From Candidatus Bathyarchaeota archaeon (GTDB taxonomy: Archaea; Thermoproteota; Bathyarchaeia; Bathyarchaeales; Bathyarchaeaceae), in the NCBI GenBank assembly GCA_030615265.1, contig JAUWZP010000008.1, forward strand, positions 1 to 39,143: a DNA stretch of 39,143 bases. The letters run 5' to 3'. Each line of letters starts with the position of its first letter. The stretch's first letter is position 1. The notes beneath the pieces were generated by a model that searched no databases, had not been told where the DNA came from, and saw nothing but the letters and a program-made list of their open reading frames with translations. Made by a program: the position numbers and the translations under genes. Positions 32,550-39,143 of the stretch are shown here, in pieces.

Positions 32550-33221
32550 ATGGGACCAATATTAGAAAGCATGATGGAACGACCAATATTAGATCTCATT
32601 TTGCAGCGTTCCAGAGAAAGAACAAACTCAATTAGGTGGCACCAAAGAAGAAGCAATCTTAACAAAATGCCTGGAACTTATGTGCACAAGAGACTTCCTC
32701 CTCCGGCTATAGCAAACCCAGAAGCCAGAAACGAACCGTATACTTACTTTTACAGGAAGTTTTCCCCGGAAAAGACCACCGACGTCGGACACAAAATTCC
32801 TTTGGATGGAAGGATCCCGCCACGACGTCCTGGAGTTGATCCCGCCGGGACTTACGCAAGTCTCCCGCTTTACGAAAAAGGTGAACCATATTCATTTTTT
32901 TTCAGGGAAGGCATTCCAATTAATGTCCGCCAAAAAATGGGCATGAGTGGTGTTCAACTAGGCGTGGGCAAGCCGATTGGTTTGAGAAGAGGAACCGCAC
33001 ATCTGAGACCAGCAAAAACCGTTGCTCCTATTCATCGTGGACGTCGATTTGCAAGCGGTGGCACTGACCAGAAACCCATTCTGCATGGTGGATCCCCGGC
33101 GACCCGCTGGGACGGAAAAATCAGAAACACCGGGAAGAAGGCCAGTTGGCAAACGGCAGCGCCATCTGGAGGACCTGTCCCGAGATCTAGCCGAAAGGAC
33201 CCTTGGTGTTTTCTGATTTAA
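32550..33221 (+). CDS. Basic, Pro/Arg/Gly-rich protein with internal repeats, unknown
   Basis: 223 residues from ATG 32550 (MGPILESMMERPILDL); a start at 32526 would overlap the upstream gene. Contains two related segments, NEPYTYFYRKFSPE and GEPYSFFFREGIPI, about 55 residues apart, within a strongly basic, mostly disordered-looking chain with many PxxP and GG turns. Composition resembles structural or nucleic-acid-binding virion proteins, but nothing identifies it. Confidence 0.5.
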   Translation: MGPILESMMERPILDLILQRSRERTNSIRWHQRRSNLNKMPGTYVHKRLPPPAIANPEARNEPYTYFYRKFSPEKTTDVGHKIPLDGRIPPRRPGVDPAGTYASLPLYEKGEPYSFFFREGIPINVRQKMGMSGVQLGVGKPIGLRRGTAHLRPAKTVAPIHRGRRFASGGTDQKPILHGGSPATRWDGKIRNTGKKASWQTAAPSGGPVPRSSRKDPWCFLI

Positions 33222-33229
33222 GGCGTAAT

Positions 33230-33395
33230 CTGTCCCGTGGGACAGTTATTTGTTAATCCGAATTAACACATCTTTTCGTTTTTGCCAAAAACCTGTCCGT
33301 GGCAATCCATTGCCCGCGCTTTTATAAGTGACTTGGCAGTGCATTGCCCGCTGAAAGTCACAAAGACATCGTTAAGTGTCCCACGAGACAGTTAT
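33230..33395. promoter_or_regulatory. Regulatory region with two pairs of palindromic sites
   Basis: Pair 1: TGTCCCGTGGGACAGTTAT (33231-33249) and TGTCCCACGAGACAGTTAT (33377-33395), 146 bases apart. Pair 2: GGCAATCCATTGCCCGC (33301-33317) and GGCAGTGCATTGCCCGC (33335-33351), 34 apart, each built around a GGCA/TGCC palindrome; TTTATAAG at 33321-33328 lies between them. An inverted repeat TGTTAAT-CCGA-ATTAACA (33251-33268) repeats the one at 24.4 kb. Likely a multi-protein operator region. Confidence 0.6.
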
Positions 33396-33463
33396 CTTCT
33401 AGAATATTTGTTCTCATTGGCTTAAATAGTTGTTTTGATAATTCTCAATTAGGAGTGAATGAA

Positions 33464-33712
33464 ATGTCTGAAATATCGGACGATCAGAAGAAAACTCTTG
33501 GCTCTATCATTGAAATTTGTAAAACACCTTGCGAGCTAACCACCATCATACAAAGGATTGGTGACGACGCTGAGAGTTATGCTGAGCAACTTCGTAACTT
33601 GGGTATGCTGGAGGAACGCAGGAATCCAGAAACAAGGCTTATGGCTACCCCTAAAGGCTTAAGATTTCTCAGGCTCCTTGAAGAAATAGATGTTCTCTGG
33701 AACAGTCCTTAA
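33464..33712 (+). CDS. Small winged-helix protein
   Basis: 82 residues from ATG 33464, with AGGAG eight bases upstream and a TATA-like CTTAAATAG near 33420; the longer frame from 33344 is not supported. KTLGSIIEICKTPCELTTIIQRIGDDAESYAEQLRNLGMLEERRNPETRLMATPKGLRFLRLL is a typical wHTH of the archaeal MarR-like/DUF type, in which the C-terminal helix often dimerises. Its stop overlaps the converging gene by four bases. Confidence 0.65.
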   Translation: MSEISDDQKKTLGSIIEICKTPCELTTIIQRIGDDAESYAEQLRNLGMLEERRNPETRLMATPKGLRFLRLLEEIDVLWNSP

Positions 33713-34389
33713 CGCCCTTCAAGTATTTCTTCGATTTCAGTTGCGACAATGACGTATCGGATTCCTTTTTTAGAAATGAAATAGCGCCAGATTTTCGACT
33801 GTCGATAGTACATTTTCACTCTTGTGAGCATCTCATGATCCAACAACTCAGAAAGGTAGAGCTCTGCACTTGCTGGGTTCAGGTTGGCTCCGCGGACGAT
33901 CGCTTGTTTGGCTATGCCCGGTTTCTCAATACATAGCTGGAGGATCTCCTTTCGAATCGAGCTTCTCGCCCGGCGTTCCCTGTAATACGGTCGGGAAGCA
34001 GCTCCGACGCCAGCGGGGATTGAGATGGCCCTTGCCAAGATCTCCGGCGCGTATCTGTTACTCAGCTCGTGAGGGCTTCTTTCCCCACGCTCGGTGAACC
34101 GCCACTCGAGTAGTTCATGTGTTAAAACTTGTAGCATACTCGACTGCAAAAGGTTTTGTTCTAACTCTATGCTTTTGGGGACGCCATTGGCGACATGCAT
34201 CCGACCAAACACTCCAAACTTGACATACAGATCGGGGATTAAAACAATGTTAGGTTCACTTGCATAATCTCCGAAACGGTTCTCGATTTCTGTGATTAGT
34301 CTTTCAATCTGCTGTTTCCAAGTCCCCACTTCAGGTGGAGACTCCAACAATCTTTCAATGTTTCTCCCTGGATACCAAGACAACAACAT
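33709..34389 (-). CDS. Protein with HELLE motif and C-terminal winged helix, last gene of the element
   Basis: 226 residues, ATG 34389, GTTTATAAAC TATA box at 34417-34426. N-terminal half contains VLTHELLEWRFTERG, similar to a zinc-protease HExxH motif but with Glu in place of the second His, so it may be a degenerate zincin of the ImmA type (inference). C-terminal half has a winged helix (GIAKQAIVRGANLNPASAELYLSELLDHEMLTRV) followed by a further basic segment. A protease-plus-HTH protein next to a small wHTH gene is a common repressor/antirepressor layout in mobile elements. Confidence 0.55.
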   Translation of the reverse strand: MLLSWYPGRNIERLLESPPEVGTWKQQIERLITEIENRFGDYASEPNIVLIPDLYVKFGVFGRMHVANGVPKSIELEQNLLQSSMLQVLTHELLEWRFTERGERSPHELSNRYAPEILARAISIPAGVGAASRPYYRERRARSSIRKEILQLCIEKPGIAKQAIVRGANLNPASAELYLSELLDHEMLTRVKMYYRQSKIWRYFISKKGIRYVIVATEIEEILEGR

Positions 34390-34456
34390 TCGCCAGTAAT
34401 ATCTTCATGTTGGAAAGTTTATAAACCATGGGAAATTAGGGATTTGCACTTTTTTA

Positions 34457-34478
34457 TCGAATCTCGGCCGGAGCACCA
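34457..34478 (+). repeat. Second attachment site (copy of tRNA-Glu 3' end)
   Basis: TCGAATCTCGGCCGGAGC plus ACCA, matching tRNA-Glu bases 20465-20486 at 21 of 22 positions. No other part of a tRNA surrounds it. It marks the right end of the integrated element. Confidence 0.85.
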
Positions 34479-34545
34479 TTTTTTCGAAAAGTTTGTGCCT
34501 CTATGGCCTAGCATCGTTACAATTATATACTTGAAACATGTACGC

Positions 34546-34646
34546 TGTGACAAGGAGGGGAGCTGGGTTCGACCCGGCTGAGAGGACGGTTGATAGGACC
34601 GTTGACCCTTTGAACTTGACCCAGGTAATGCTGGCGGATGGACACA
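34546..34646 (+). ncRNA. TPP riboswitch (THI element)
   Basis: Matches the thiamine-pyrophosphate aptamer: GGGGAGC, a hairpin TGGG-TTCGA-CCCG, GCTGAGA, a P3a extension (GGACGG...CCGTT), ACCCTTTGAACTTGACCCAGG, and TAATGCTGGCGGATGG. P1 can form by TGTG (34546-34549) and CACA (34643-34646). A TTATATA box near 34523 would start the transcript just before it. The purine-rich GGATGG at the 3' end of the aptamer is the likely ribosome binding site of the ATG at 34650, so ligand binding would hide it: translational control (inference). Directly upstream of thiT, as expected. Confidence 0.93.
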
Positions 34647-34649
34647 AAA

Positions 34650-35177
34650 ATGAGTAAAATTGCATCTGACACCAAGATGCTTGCCGAAGGAACTGTTATT
34701 ATTGCTCTCACAGTCATTCTCAAGGATGTTTTGCCGCCAATTTATCAGCTTCCTCAAGGAGGCTCTGTAAGCGCAGCAGGTATGGTGCCGTTGCTTTGGT
34801 TCGCTTTGAGAAGAGGCTTACGTCCTGGACTTGAAGCAGGCACAGTTTATGGTTTAGTTCATATGGCTCTGCCAGGCAGCTACATAGTGGATCCAATTCA
34901 GGCTTTACTTGATTACCCCATAGCTTTTGCTGCCCTCGGCTTGGCTGGAATGTTCAGAAAATATCCGCTGGCAGGTGTAGGCGTCGGTATCTTTGGCAGA
35001 TTCCTAGCTCATTTCGCTTCTGGCGTCTGGTTCTTTTCACAATATGCACCAGCTGGAACGCACCCCGTTGTTTACTCCGCTATCTATAACGGCAGCTTCC
35101 TATTCGTAGAGTTCATTGTAAGCGCTATCCTGATCTATATCGTTGTTAAAAGACGATTGCTTGAAATATATCTCTGA
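34650..35177 (+). CDS. thiT: ThiT-type thiamine transporter (ECF S component)
   Basis: 175 residues, five to six membrane helices. Family signs: GGSVSAAGMVPLLWFALRRGLRPGLEAGTVYGLVHMA and an aromatic C-terminal helix. It takes up thiamine with an energy-coupling module encoded elsewhere. An ATG at 34638 gives four more residues but lies inside the riboswitch; ATG 34650 is preferred. The TPP riboswitch upstream confirms the substrate. Confidence 0.9.
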   Translation: MSKIASDTKMLAEGTVIIALTVILKDVLPPIYQLPQGGSVSAAGMVPLLWFALRRGLRPGLEAGTVYGLVHMALPGSYIVDPIQALLDYPIAFAALGLAGMFRKYPLAGVGVGIFGRFLAHFASGVWFFSQYAPAGTHPVVYSAIYNGSFLFVEFIVSAILIYIVVKRRLLEIYL

Positions 35178-35203
35178 ACCTATTCCAGACACGATGTCTT
35201 CAA

Positions 35204-36499
35204 TCAGTAGCAACGTCGGAGTTCTTTGGTGAAGTTTTCAGTTTCGCTAAGGAGTTTGTCTACGTCTTGTTCGTTGTGTGCGGCGCTGAGGGCGCCCATC
35301 TTTGCTGTGAGGAGGAACACTCCATTGGCAGTGAGATACATATGATATTGCCTTAGTTTTTCACGGTCCGCTCTGAAAACGGCGTGAACGTCCTTTATCT
35401 CTTCATCTGTGAAATGAGTGTGGAAAAGAGAGCCTACGCCAACAACCTGAACACTAAGGCTTCTTCGTTCAAAGACATCGGCGAGTTCCTGACGCATTTT
35501 ATCTCCTCGCCTGTTCAGCCGGCTAATTATCTCTCCGTTTTCTAACGCTCTCAACATGGCCAAGCCAGCAGTCATAGTGACCGGATTAGCGCAGAAAGTC
35601 CCACCGTGGAAAGAAAACTTTGGGCGTTCATAAAGAAGCGGGTCCATAAACTCCATGATCTCTCTTGGCCCAGTAATTGCTCCAACAGGGAAGCCTCCCC
35701 CTAAGATCTTGCCCAAAACCGTGAGATCTGGCAACACATTGAAAAACTGTTGTGCCCCGCCAGTTGCAAGTCTGAAACCGGTGATGACTTCGTCAAAAAC
35801 AAGCAAGGCGCCATTTTCAGAGCATAACTCTCTCAATGCCTTCAGAAACTCCTTCTCAGCAGGGATGCAGCCTCCCGCTCCAAGCACTGGTTCCACAACG
35901 ACCGCTGCAAACTTTTCCCTCCTCATCGCCTTTTCCACCCTATTGATGTCGTTGAAGGGCAACACAACTGTGTCCTTCATGGCTCCTTCTGTTAGTCCAC
36001 TGGACTGGGCAAGGTTAAGGGGTGGTTTGACAGCTACATGCAGTGCGTCGTAGCCTCCGTGCCAGCCTCCTTCAAGCTTTGCGATTTTCTCTCGTTTCGT
36101 ATATGACCGAGCCAGCCGGATTGTGTACATGACTGCTTCAGTTCCAGAATTGGTGAAGCGCACCATTTCAGCACTTGGAACCATTTTTGCAGCTTGTTCA
36201 GCTAGGGTTATTTCGAGTTCGTGGCATGTTCCATAATGTGTTCCCTTTTCAATCTGCCGCTTCACTTGCTTCATGATTGTTGGCGGGCTGTGACCCAAAA
36301 TCAGCGCGAAGTGGCCCATCCAGAAATCGATGTATTCGTTTCCATCTACATCTACAAGTTTGCTGCCTTTTGCTTTAACAGTGTAAAATGGATAGGGTTC
36401 CATGTGACGTACGAAGTAAGCTACTCCAGCTGGAAAAACGTGTTTGGCCCTTTCGTACAGCCGCTTAGACTTTTGAGTGTCATCTAGATAATGATTCAT
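35204..36499 (-). CDS. Class III aminotransferase, glutamate-1-semialdehyde aminomutase-like
   Basis: PLP-dependent enzyme of 431 residues. Seen: VDVDGNEYIDFWMGHFALILGH, FTNSGTEAVMYTIRLAR, EPVLGAGGCIPA, LVFDEVITGFR and the PLP lysine K264 in VLGKILGGGFPVGA, the GSA aminomutase arrangement. True HemL has a PGGVNSPVRAF N-terminus; here it is PAGVAYFVRHM, so a related aminotransferase with other substrates cannot be excluded. No other heme genes nearby. Confidence 0.85.
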   Translation of the reverse strand: MNHYLDDTQKSKRLYERAKHVFPAGVAYFVRHMEPYPFYTVKAKGSKLVDVDGNEYIDFWMGHFALILGHSPPTIMKQVKRQIEKGTHYGTCHELEITLAEQAAKMVPSAEMVRFTNSGTEAVMYTIRLARSYTKREKIAKLEGGWHGGYDALHVAVKPPLNLAQSSGLTEGAMKDTVVLPFNDINRVEKAMRREKFAAVVVEPVLGAGGCIPAEKEFLKALRELCSENGALLVFDEVITGFRLATGGAQQFFNVLPDLTVLGKILGGGFPVGAITGPREIMEFMDPLLYERPKFSFHGGTFCANPVTMTAGLAMLRALENGEIISRLNRRGDKMRQELADVFERRSLSVQVVGVGSLFHTHFTDEEIKDVHAVFRADREKLRQYHMYLTANGVFLLTAKMGALSAAHNEQDVDKLLSETENFTKELRRCY

Positions 36500-36551
36500 A
36501 AAAAGCAGTTATGCCTAAGCTACTGTTAAGTTTTTACTTGATATGCTTATC

Positions 36552-36776
36552 TTATCTTTGCAAATCAGGTTTGACCACTTTCTGAAGCTTCCACTTGCCA
36601 ACGAAGTCTTTCTTGTAATAGTGATATAAGCCGCATCTTTGACATTTCAGCATCTTCTTGTTCTTTCTGAAGTCAATTTCGTAGATCTCCAAAGGGTAAT
36701 CGCAGCTTTTGCATTTATTCCCTTTAGTTTTTTGACCGAAAAGTGTTCCATGCAGGGATTTTCCAACTTCTGCCAT
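36552..36776 (-). CDS. Small zinc-ribbon protein
   Basis: 74 residues: TKGNKCKSCDYPLEIYEIDFRKNKKMLKCQRCGLYHYYKKDFVGKWKLQ, a two-CxxC ribbon with a basic C-terminus. ATG 36776. Resembles other small archaeal nucleic-acid-binding zinc ribbons; no specific role known. Confidence 0.7.
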   Translation of the reverse strand: MAEVGKSLHGTLFGQKTKGNKCKSCDYPLEIYEIDFRKNKKMLKCQRCGLYHYYKKDFVGKWKLQKVVKPDLQR

Positions 36777-36893
36777 GCTTGTCCACCTTTGAGTGCAATT
36801 TAAGACAGTTAGCTTTAAACGTTTATATTATCTAGAAATATTTGATTCAATTATGGGCTGAACTAGCGTGCTTTCAGAATAATTCCCACGCTT

Positions 36894-36992
36894 TTATTTT
36901 GTCATCTTCCTTTCCAGTTCCACCAACTCTCTCAGAGAGTCAAACAGTATGCGCGCATAACGTTTCAGATTGCTCAAGATTTTCATAGTCAT
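36894..36992 (-). CDS. Possible 32-residue amphipathic protein
   Basis: ATG 36992, preceded by AAGCAGG, and TAA at 36894. The product (MKILSNLKRYARILFDSL... ELERKM) is one continuous basic amphipathic helix, as seen in small archaeal proteins. It lies in the 425-base gap between the zinc-ribbon gene and the eL22-like gene, where I see nothing else but scattered A/T-rich stretches and no tRNA. Confidence 0.3.
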   Translation of the reverse strand: MTMKILSNLKRYARILFDSLRELVELERKMTK

Positions 36993-37208
36993 CCTGCTTT
37001 CAACTCAGATAGCATTGTTCTAACATTTCTTTTTCCTTTCTGTTTTTCGGTAGTAGTAAATATGATTAATTATCATGGAAGTATATCACCGACAAATATT
37101 TTTAAAAAGTCTGGAGTGAAAAGAAGGTTGAAAGATACTTTTTGCGCGCAAAAATGAATGCATCTATTAGGCTGGAAATAACTTTTGTTGTGGTAGAGGT
37201 CAAATGAT

Positions 37209-37535
37209 TTGTTCCTGAGGAGGAAGAGGAAGTTAACAGTTGATTTGGGTAAATTGGAGGATGAAAGGGAATCCTTGTCAAATTTCTTGCGTTCGAAACT
37301 CAAAGTTGATGTCACTTCAAGTGGCAATAAGGTGTTGGTAGATTCCGAAAAGTTATCCTCGAAAGAGCTGAAGAGATTGGTAAACAAATTTCTTTACCGT
37401 CGAAATCTAATGAACAAGTATTGGGTGGCGCTGAAAAGCGGTGTCGTTAAAATCAATAAGTTCAAGCGTGCCGAGAAAAAGAAAGAACGAAAGAAGAAGT
37501 GGACTCCGCCGTCAACAATTAGGCACGGTTGGTGA
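37209..37535 (+). CDS. Probable ribosomal protein eL22-like
   Basis: 108 residues from TTG 37209, GAGGT about ten bases upstream, no ATG in frame. The pattern matches eL22: RKLTVDLGKLEDERESLSNFLRSKLKV near the N-terminus (eL22: FTIDCTxPxExxxxxxxNFEQFLxExIKV), VTSSGNKVLVDSEKLSSKELKRLVNKFLYRRNLMNKYWVALKSG (eL22: [35 protein letters not shown]), then a Lys/Arg-rich tail. eL22 was long thought eukaryote-specific; distant archaeal forms are reported in some lineages. Ends 10 bases before the next ATG, so co-transcribed. Confidence 0.55.
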   Translation: MFLRRKRKLTVDLGKLEDERESLSNFLRSKLKVDVTSSGNKVLVDSEKLSSKELKRLVNKFLYRRNLMNKYWVALKSGVVKINKFKRAEKKKERKKKWTPPSTIRHGW

Positions 37536-37545
37536 GAAAGTGAAC

Positions 37546-37902
37546 ATGTTAACTGCTGATTTATTGTTCAAAGCGAAAGTTGTTAACTTAATTATTTCTA
37601 AAGACACGGAGAAAGCTCTTGACTTGTTGAGCCAACACTATAGAGTTGCAAAGCCAAACCTTAAGGTTGGCATGCCGAAGCGGCACTCGAGGAAACTGGC
37701 ATGTTATGCAGCGAAGAAACGAATGATTCATGTTTCTGGTAGGGAGGCCCTTTATAATCCACGTGTAATTCTTCACGAGTTTTATCATCATCTTAGAAAT
37801 TGCTCAGATGCACAGAGAGGCATAGAGAAATACGCTGAGAAATTCGCGGACAACTATTTGCAGGCTTATGTGCACACGCATAATTATGTGTCAAAGACAT
37901 AA
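37546..37902 (+). CDS. HExxH putative zinc metallopeptidase-like protein
   Basis: About 119 residues from ATG 37546 (alternatively GTG 37540), shortly after the eL22-like stop with GGTGAG in between. Contains NPRVILHEFYHHLRNC, a zincin HExxH motif, and a downstream acidic residue-bearing helix YAEKFADNYLQAY that could supply the third ligand. The family resembles archaeal SprT/minigluzincin-type small zincins. The longer frame from 37441 overlaps the preceding gene and is rejected. Confidence 0.6.
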   Translation: MLTADLLFKAKVVNLIISKDTEKALDLLSQHYRVAKPNLKVGMPKRHSRKLACYAAKKRMIHVSGREALYNPRVILHEFYHHLRNCSDAQRGIEKYAEKFADNYLQAYVHTHNYVSKT

Positions 37903-37947
37903 TATCATTAACTACCTCTGACTCCATAAGTTTCTCAGTGCGCGTGA

Positions 37948-38553
37948 CTAACGTGTTTTGAAGGGTGTTCTATATCCCTTTTCGACTAACCTTGCGTGAA
38001 TCGCACTCTTCAACGCTCCTAACCCTTTTCCTGTCCGGGCGCTGACCGGGAAGACGTAACCCTTCACCACCAGAGGTTGTGCGTCGCTGATACGGTACTT
38101 GAACTCCTCGAGGTTGGCTGCTATCTCATCCTCACCCGCCTTGTCGATCTTGTTGGCTGCCACTAAGGGGATCTCACCCAGGGTTTCCGCCAAGAACTGC
38201 ACCATCTCCACATCCAGGGAGATCAGCCCCTTCTTCTCCAAGCGCCACGTCACCTCCAAGAAGGTGGATATGTCTAGAACATGGACGGCTAGGGCTATGT
38301 TTTGAGCGTTAGACTCTAAGAAACGGATGATCCGATTCTTCCTCATATTCTCTAAGGGCTTAGAGACACCCATTATCCTGCCAAAGCCAGGCATGTCAAC
38401 AAGAAATAAGCCTCCGCTCAGGGCATATTTTGAGATCCGCCGCGTGGTTCCGGGATGCTTACCAGTGACCACGTCTAGACCCACAACTTCTCTGATGATG
38501 CTACTCTTTCCCGCATTTGGCCTACCTGTGAAAACCAGATACTCCTCATACAT
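37948..38553 (-). CDS. engB: EngB-type GTPase
   Basis: 201-residue GTPase of the EngB/YihA group, linked to ribosome assembly in bacteria. Seen: G1 GRPNAGKSS at 10-18, Thr-rich G2 PGTTRR, G3 DMPGFG, G4 NKID, G5 SART. ATG 38553. Converges on the HExxH gene. Archaeal members of this group are common next to translation genes. Confidence 0.9.
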   Translation of the reverse strand: MYEEYLVFTGRPNAGKSSIIREVVGLDVVTGKHPGTTRRISKYALSGGLFLVDMPGFGRIMGVSKPLENMRKNRIIRFLESNAQNIALAVHVLDISTFLEVTWRLEKKGLISLDVEMVQFLAETLGEIPLVAANKIDKAGEDEIAANLEEFKYRISDAQPLVVKGYVFPVSARTGKGLGALKSAIHARLVEKGYRTPFKTR

Positions 38554-38676
38554 CCCAAGAATAATATGAACTGAATCCTATTTGAAAGTAACCGCGCGCT
38601 CACAAGTTAAAAGTATCCTCTTGGGAAAATTTCGAAAAGGCGCATCTGGGCTGCGCGTGCAAAGCCTAAGTTAAGC

Positions 38677-38686
38677 CTTATAAATA
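38677..38686 (+). promoter_or_regulatory. TATA box of the TBP gene
   Basis: CTTATAAATA, preceded by AAGC, 51-60 bases upstream of the GTG start. Expected transcript start near 38710. Confidence 0.6.
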
Positions 38687-38736
38687 GTTCTCGATAATGG
38701 TTCGTAGCGTTAAAGCCTTATGAGAGAGGTGTTTGT

Positions 38737-39143
38737 GTGCCAAAGACTAAAGCTACAATCAAAATCGTAAACGTTGTTGCTTCTGCAACGCTGAACCAAA
38801 AAGTAGACTTAAACGCCGTGGTGAAGGGAAATCCAGGCGTAGAATATCGTCCAGAGCAGTTTCCAGGCCTAGTTTTCAGGTTGAAACGACCTAAAACCGC
38901 CACGCTGATCTTCAACTCTGGCAAGCTGATCTGCACTGGAGCTAGGTCAGAGAAAGAAGCCAGAAGGGCGGTGATGAAAGTTATAAAGGAGCTTAAGAAA
39001 AGCGGGATAATCATCATCGTTAGCAAGCCTGAATTAAAGATACAGAACATTGTTGCTTCCGTCAACCTTGGAGGCATGATAGACCTGGAGAAATTAGCTT
39101 ATGCACTTGAGAAGACCATGTATGAACCCGAACAGTTTCCAGG
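38737..39143 (+). CDS. tbp: TATA-binding protein TBP, 3' part missing
   Basis: General transcription factor that binds TATA boxes. The first 135 codons are present: repeat 1 IVNVVASATLNQKVDLNAVV, YRPEQFPGLVFRLKRPKTATLIFNSGKLICTGA, and the start of repeat 2 (IQNIVASVNLGGMIDLEKLA, MYEPEQFPG), where the window ends. GTG start at 38737 with GAGGTG five bases upstream; the second residue is Pro, as usual. The opposite-strand frame 38718-39077 is a shadow. Confidence 0.95.
   Translation, partial: MPKTKATIKIVNVVASATLNQKVDLNAVVKGNPGVEYRPEQFPGLVFRLKRPKTATLIFNSGKLICTGARSEKEARRAVMKVIKELKKSGIIIIVSKPELKIQNIVASVNLGGMIDLEKLAYALEKTMYEPEQFP

Larger units (their letters stand above)
20465..34478. mobile_element. 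Integrated element of about 14 kb in tRNA-Glu
   Basis: Bounded by the tRNA-Glu 3' end and its 22-base near-copy. An integrase gene starts 58 bases after the tRNA. Within lie a degenerate MCM-like ATPase, two AbrB-like genes, winged-helix regulators, a topo VI A-like TOPRIM protein, small Cys-rich proteins and several genes without known relatives, plus a gene-poor palindrome-rich region at 23.9-25.0 kb. No capsid, terminase or conjugation gene is recognisable, so plasmid-like versus virus-like origin stays open. The host genes on both sides (tRNA-Glu and the thiT riboswitch) are intact. Confidence 0.85.

Noticed and set aside
38718-39077. 119-codon frame on the minus strand
   Set aside because: It is antisense to the TBP gene, whose plus-strand translation matches the family exactly.
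1-39143. CRISPR array or insertion sequence with transposase
   Set aside because: No regularly spaced direct repeats and no transposase-like product seen; the only mobile element signs are those of the tRNA-Glu element.

Overview
The window looks like the chromosome of a TACK-type archaeon, most likely Bathyarchaeia-like (inferred from gene content only). The signs are an archaeal AspRS, a TATA-binding protein, an rpoB-rpoA-rpl30e-nusA operon in which both large RNA polymerase subunits are single unsplit genes, intron-bearing tRNA genes with bulge-helix-bulge splice sites, AbrB/MCM/topo VI-related genes, and TATA boxes about 25-30 bases upstream of inferred transcript starts.

Layout. 1-11 kb is core information processing: aspS, two small genes, then the leftward rpoB-rpoA-rpl30e-nusA operon behind a structured leader. 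11-16.4 kb holds ordinary small membrane and zinc-ribbon genes, a YdeI-type gene, a glycosyltransferase, tRNA-Asp and a tRNA-Lys(UUU) that appears to carry two introns, one of them in the D stem. 16.5-20.1 kb is a compact leftward operon of eight genes, mostly overlapping: six small, diverged helix-turn-helix proteins of one general design, then a 301-residue HTH protein with a large conserved C-terminal domain, then a 223-residue protein ending in a ribosomal L13e-like domain. I know no named system with this make-up.

20.4-34.5 kb is an integrated mobile element of about 14 kb. It begins in the 3' end of a tRNA-Glu gene (itself with a D-arm intron), where a tyrosine integrase follows directly, and ends at a 22-base near-copy of that tRNA end just upstream of thiT. 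It carries an intergenic region rich in palindromes (possible origin), a leftward replication operon (AbrB-like, small Cys-rich proteins, a 197-residue protein, a 1002-residue degenerate MCM-like ATPase, a 47-residue protein, a second AbrB-like protein), a divergent winged-helix regulator, a Spo11/topoisomerase VI A-like TOPRIM protein, several unknown genes, and a regulatory region with paired palindromes. A stray 3' end of a different tRNA lies inside it, which suggests a composite history.

34.5-39.1 kb returns to chromosome: a TPP riboswitch controlling a ThiT-type thiamine transporter, a GSA-aminomutase-like aminotransferase, zinc-ribbon and HExxH proteins, a probable eL22-like ribosomal protein, an EngB-type GTPase, and the 5' part of the TBP gene, cut by the window end.
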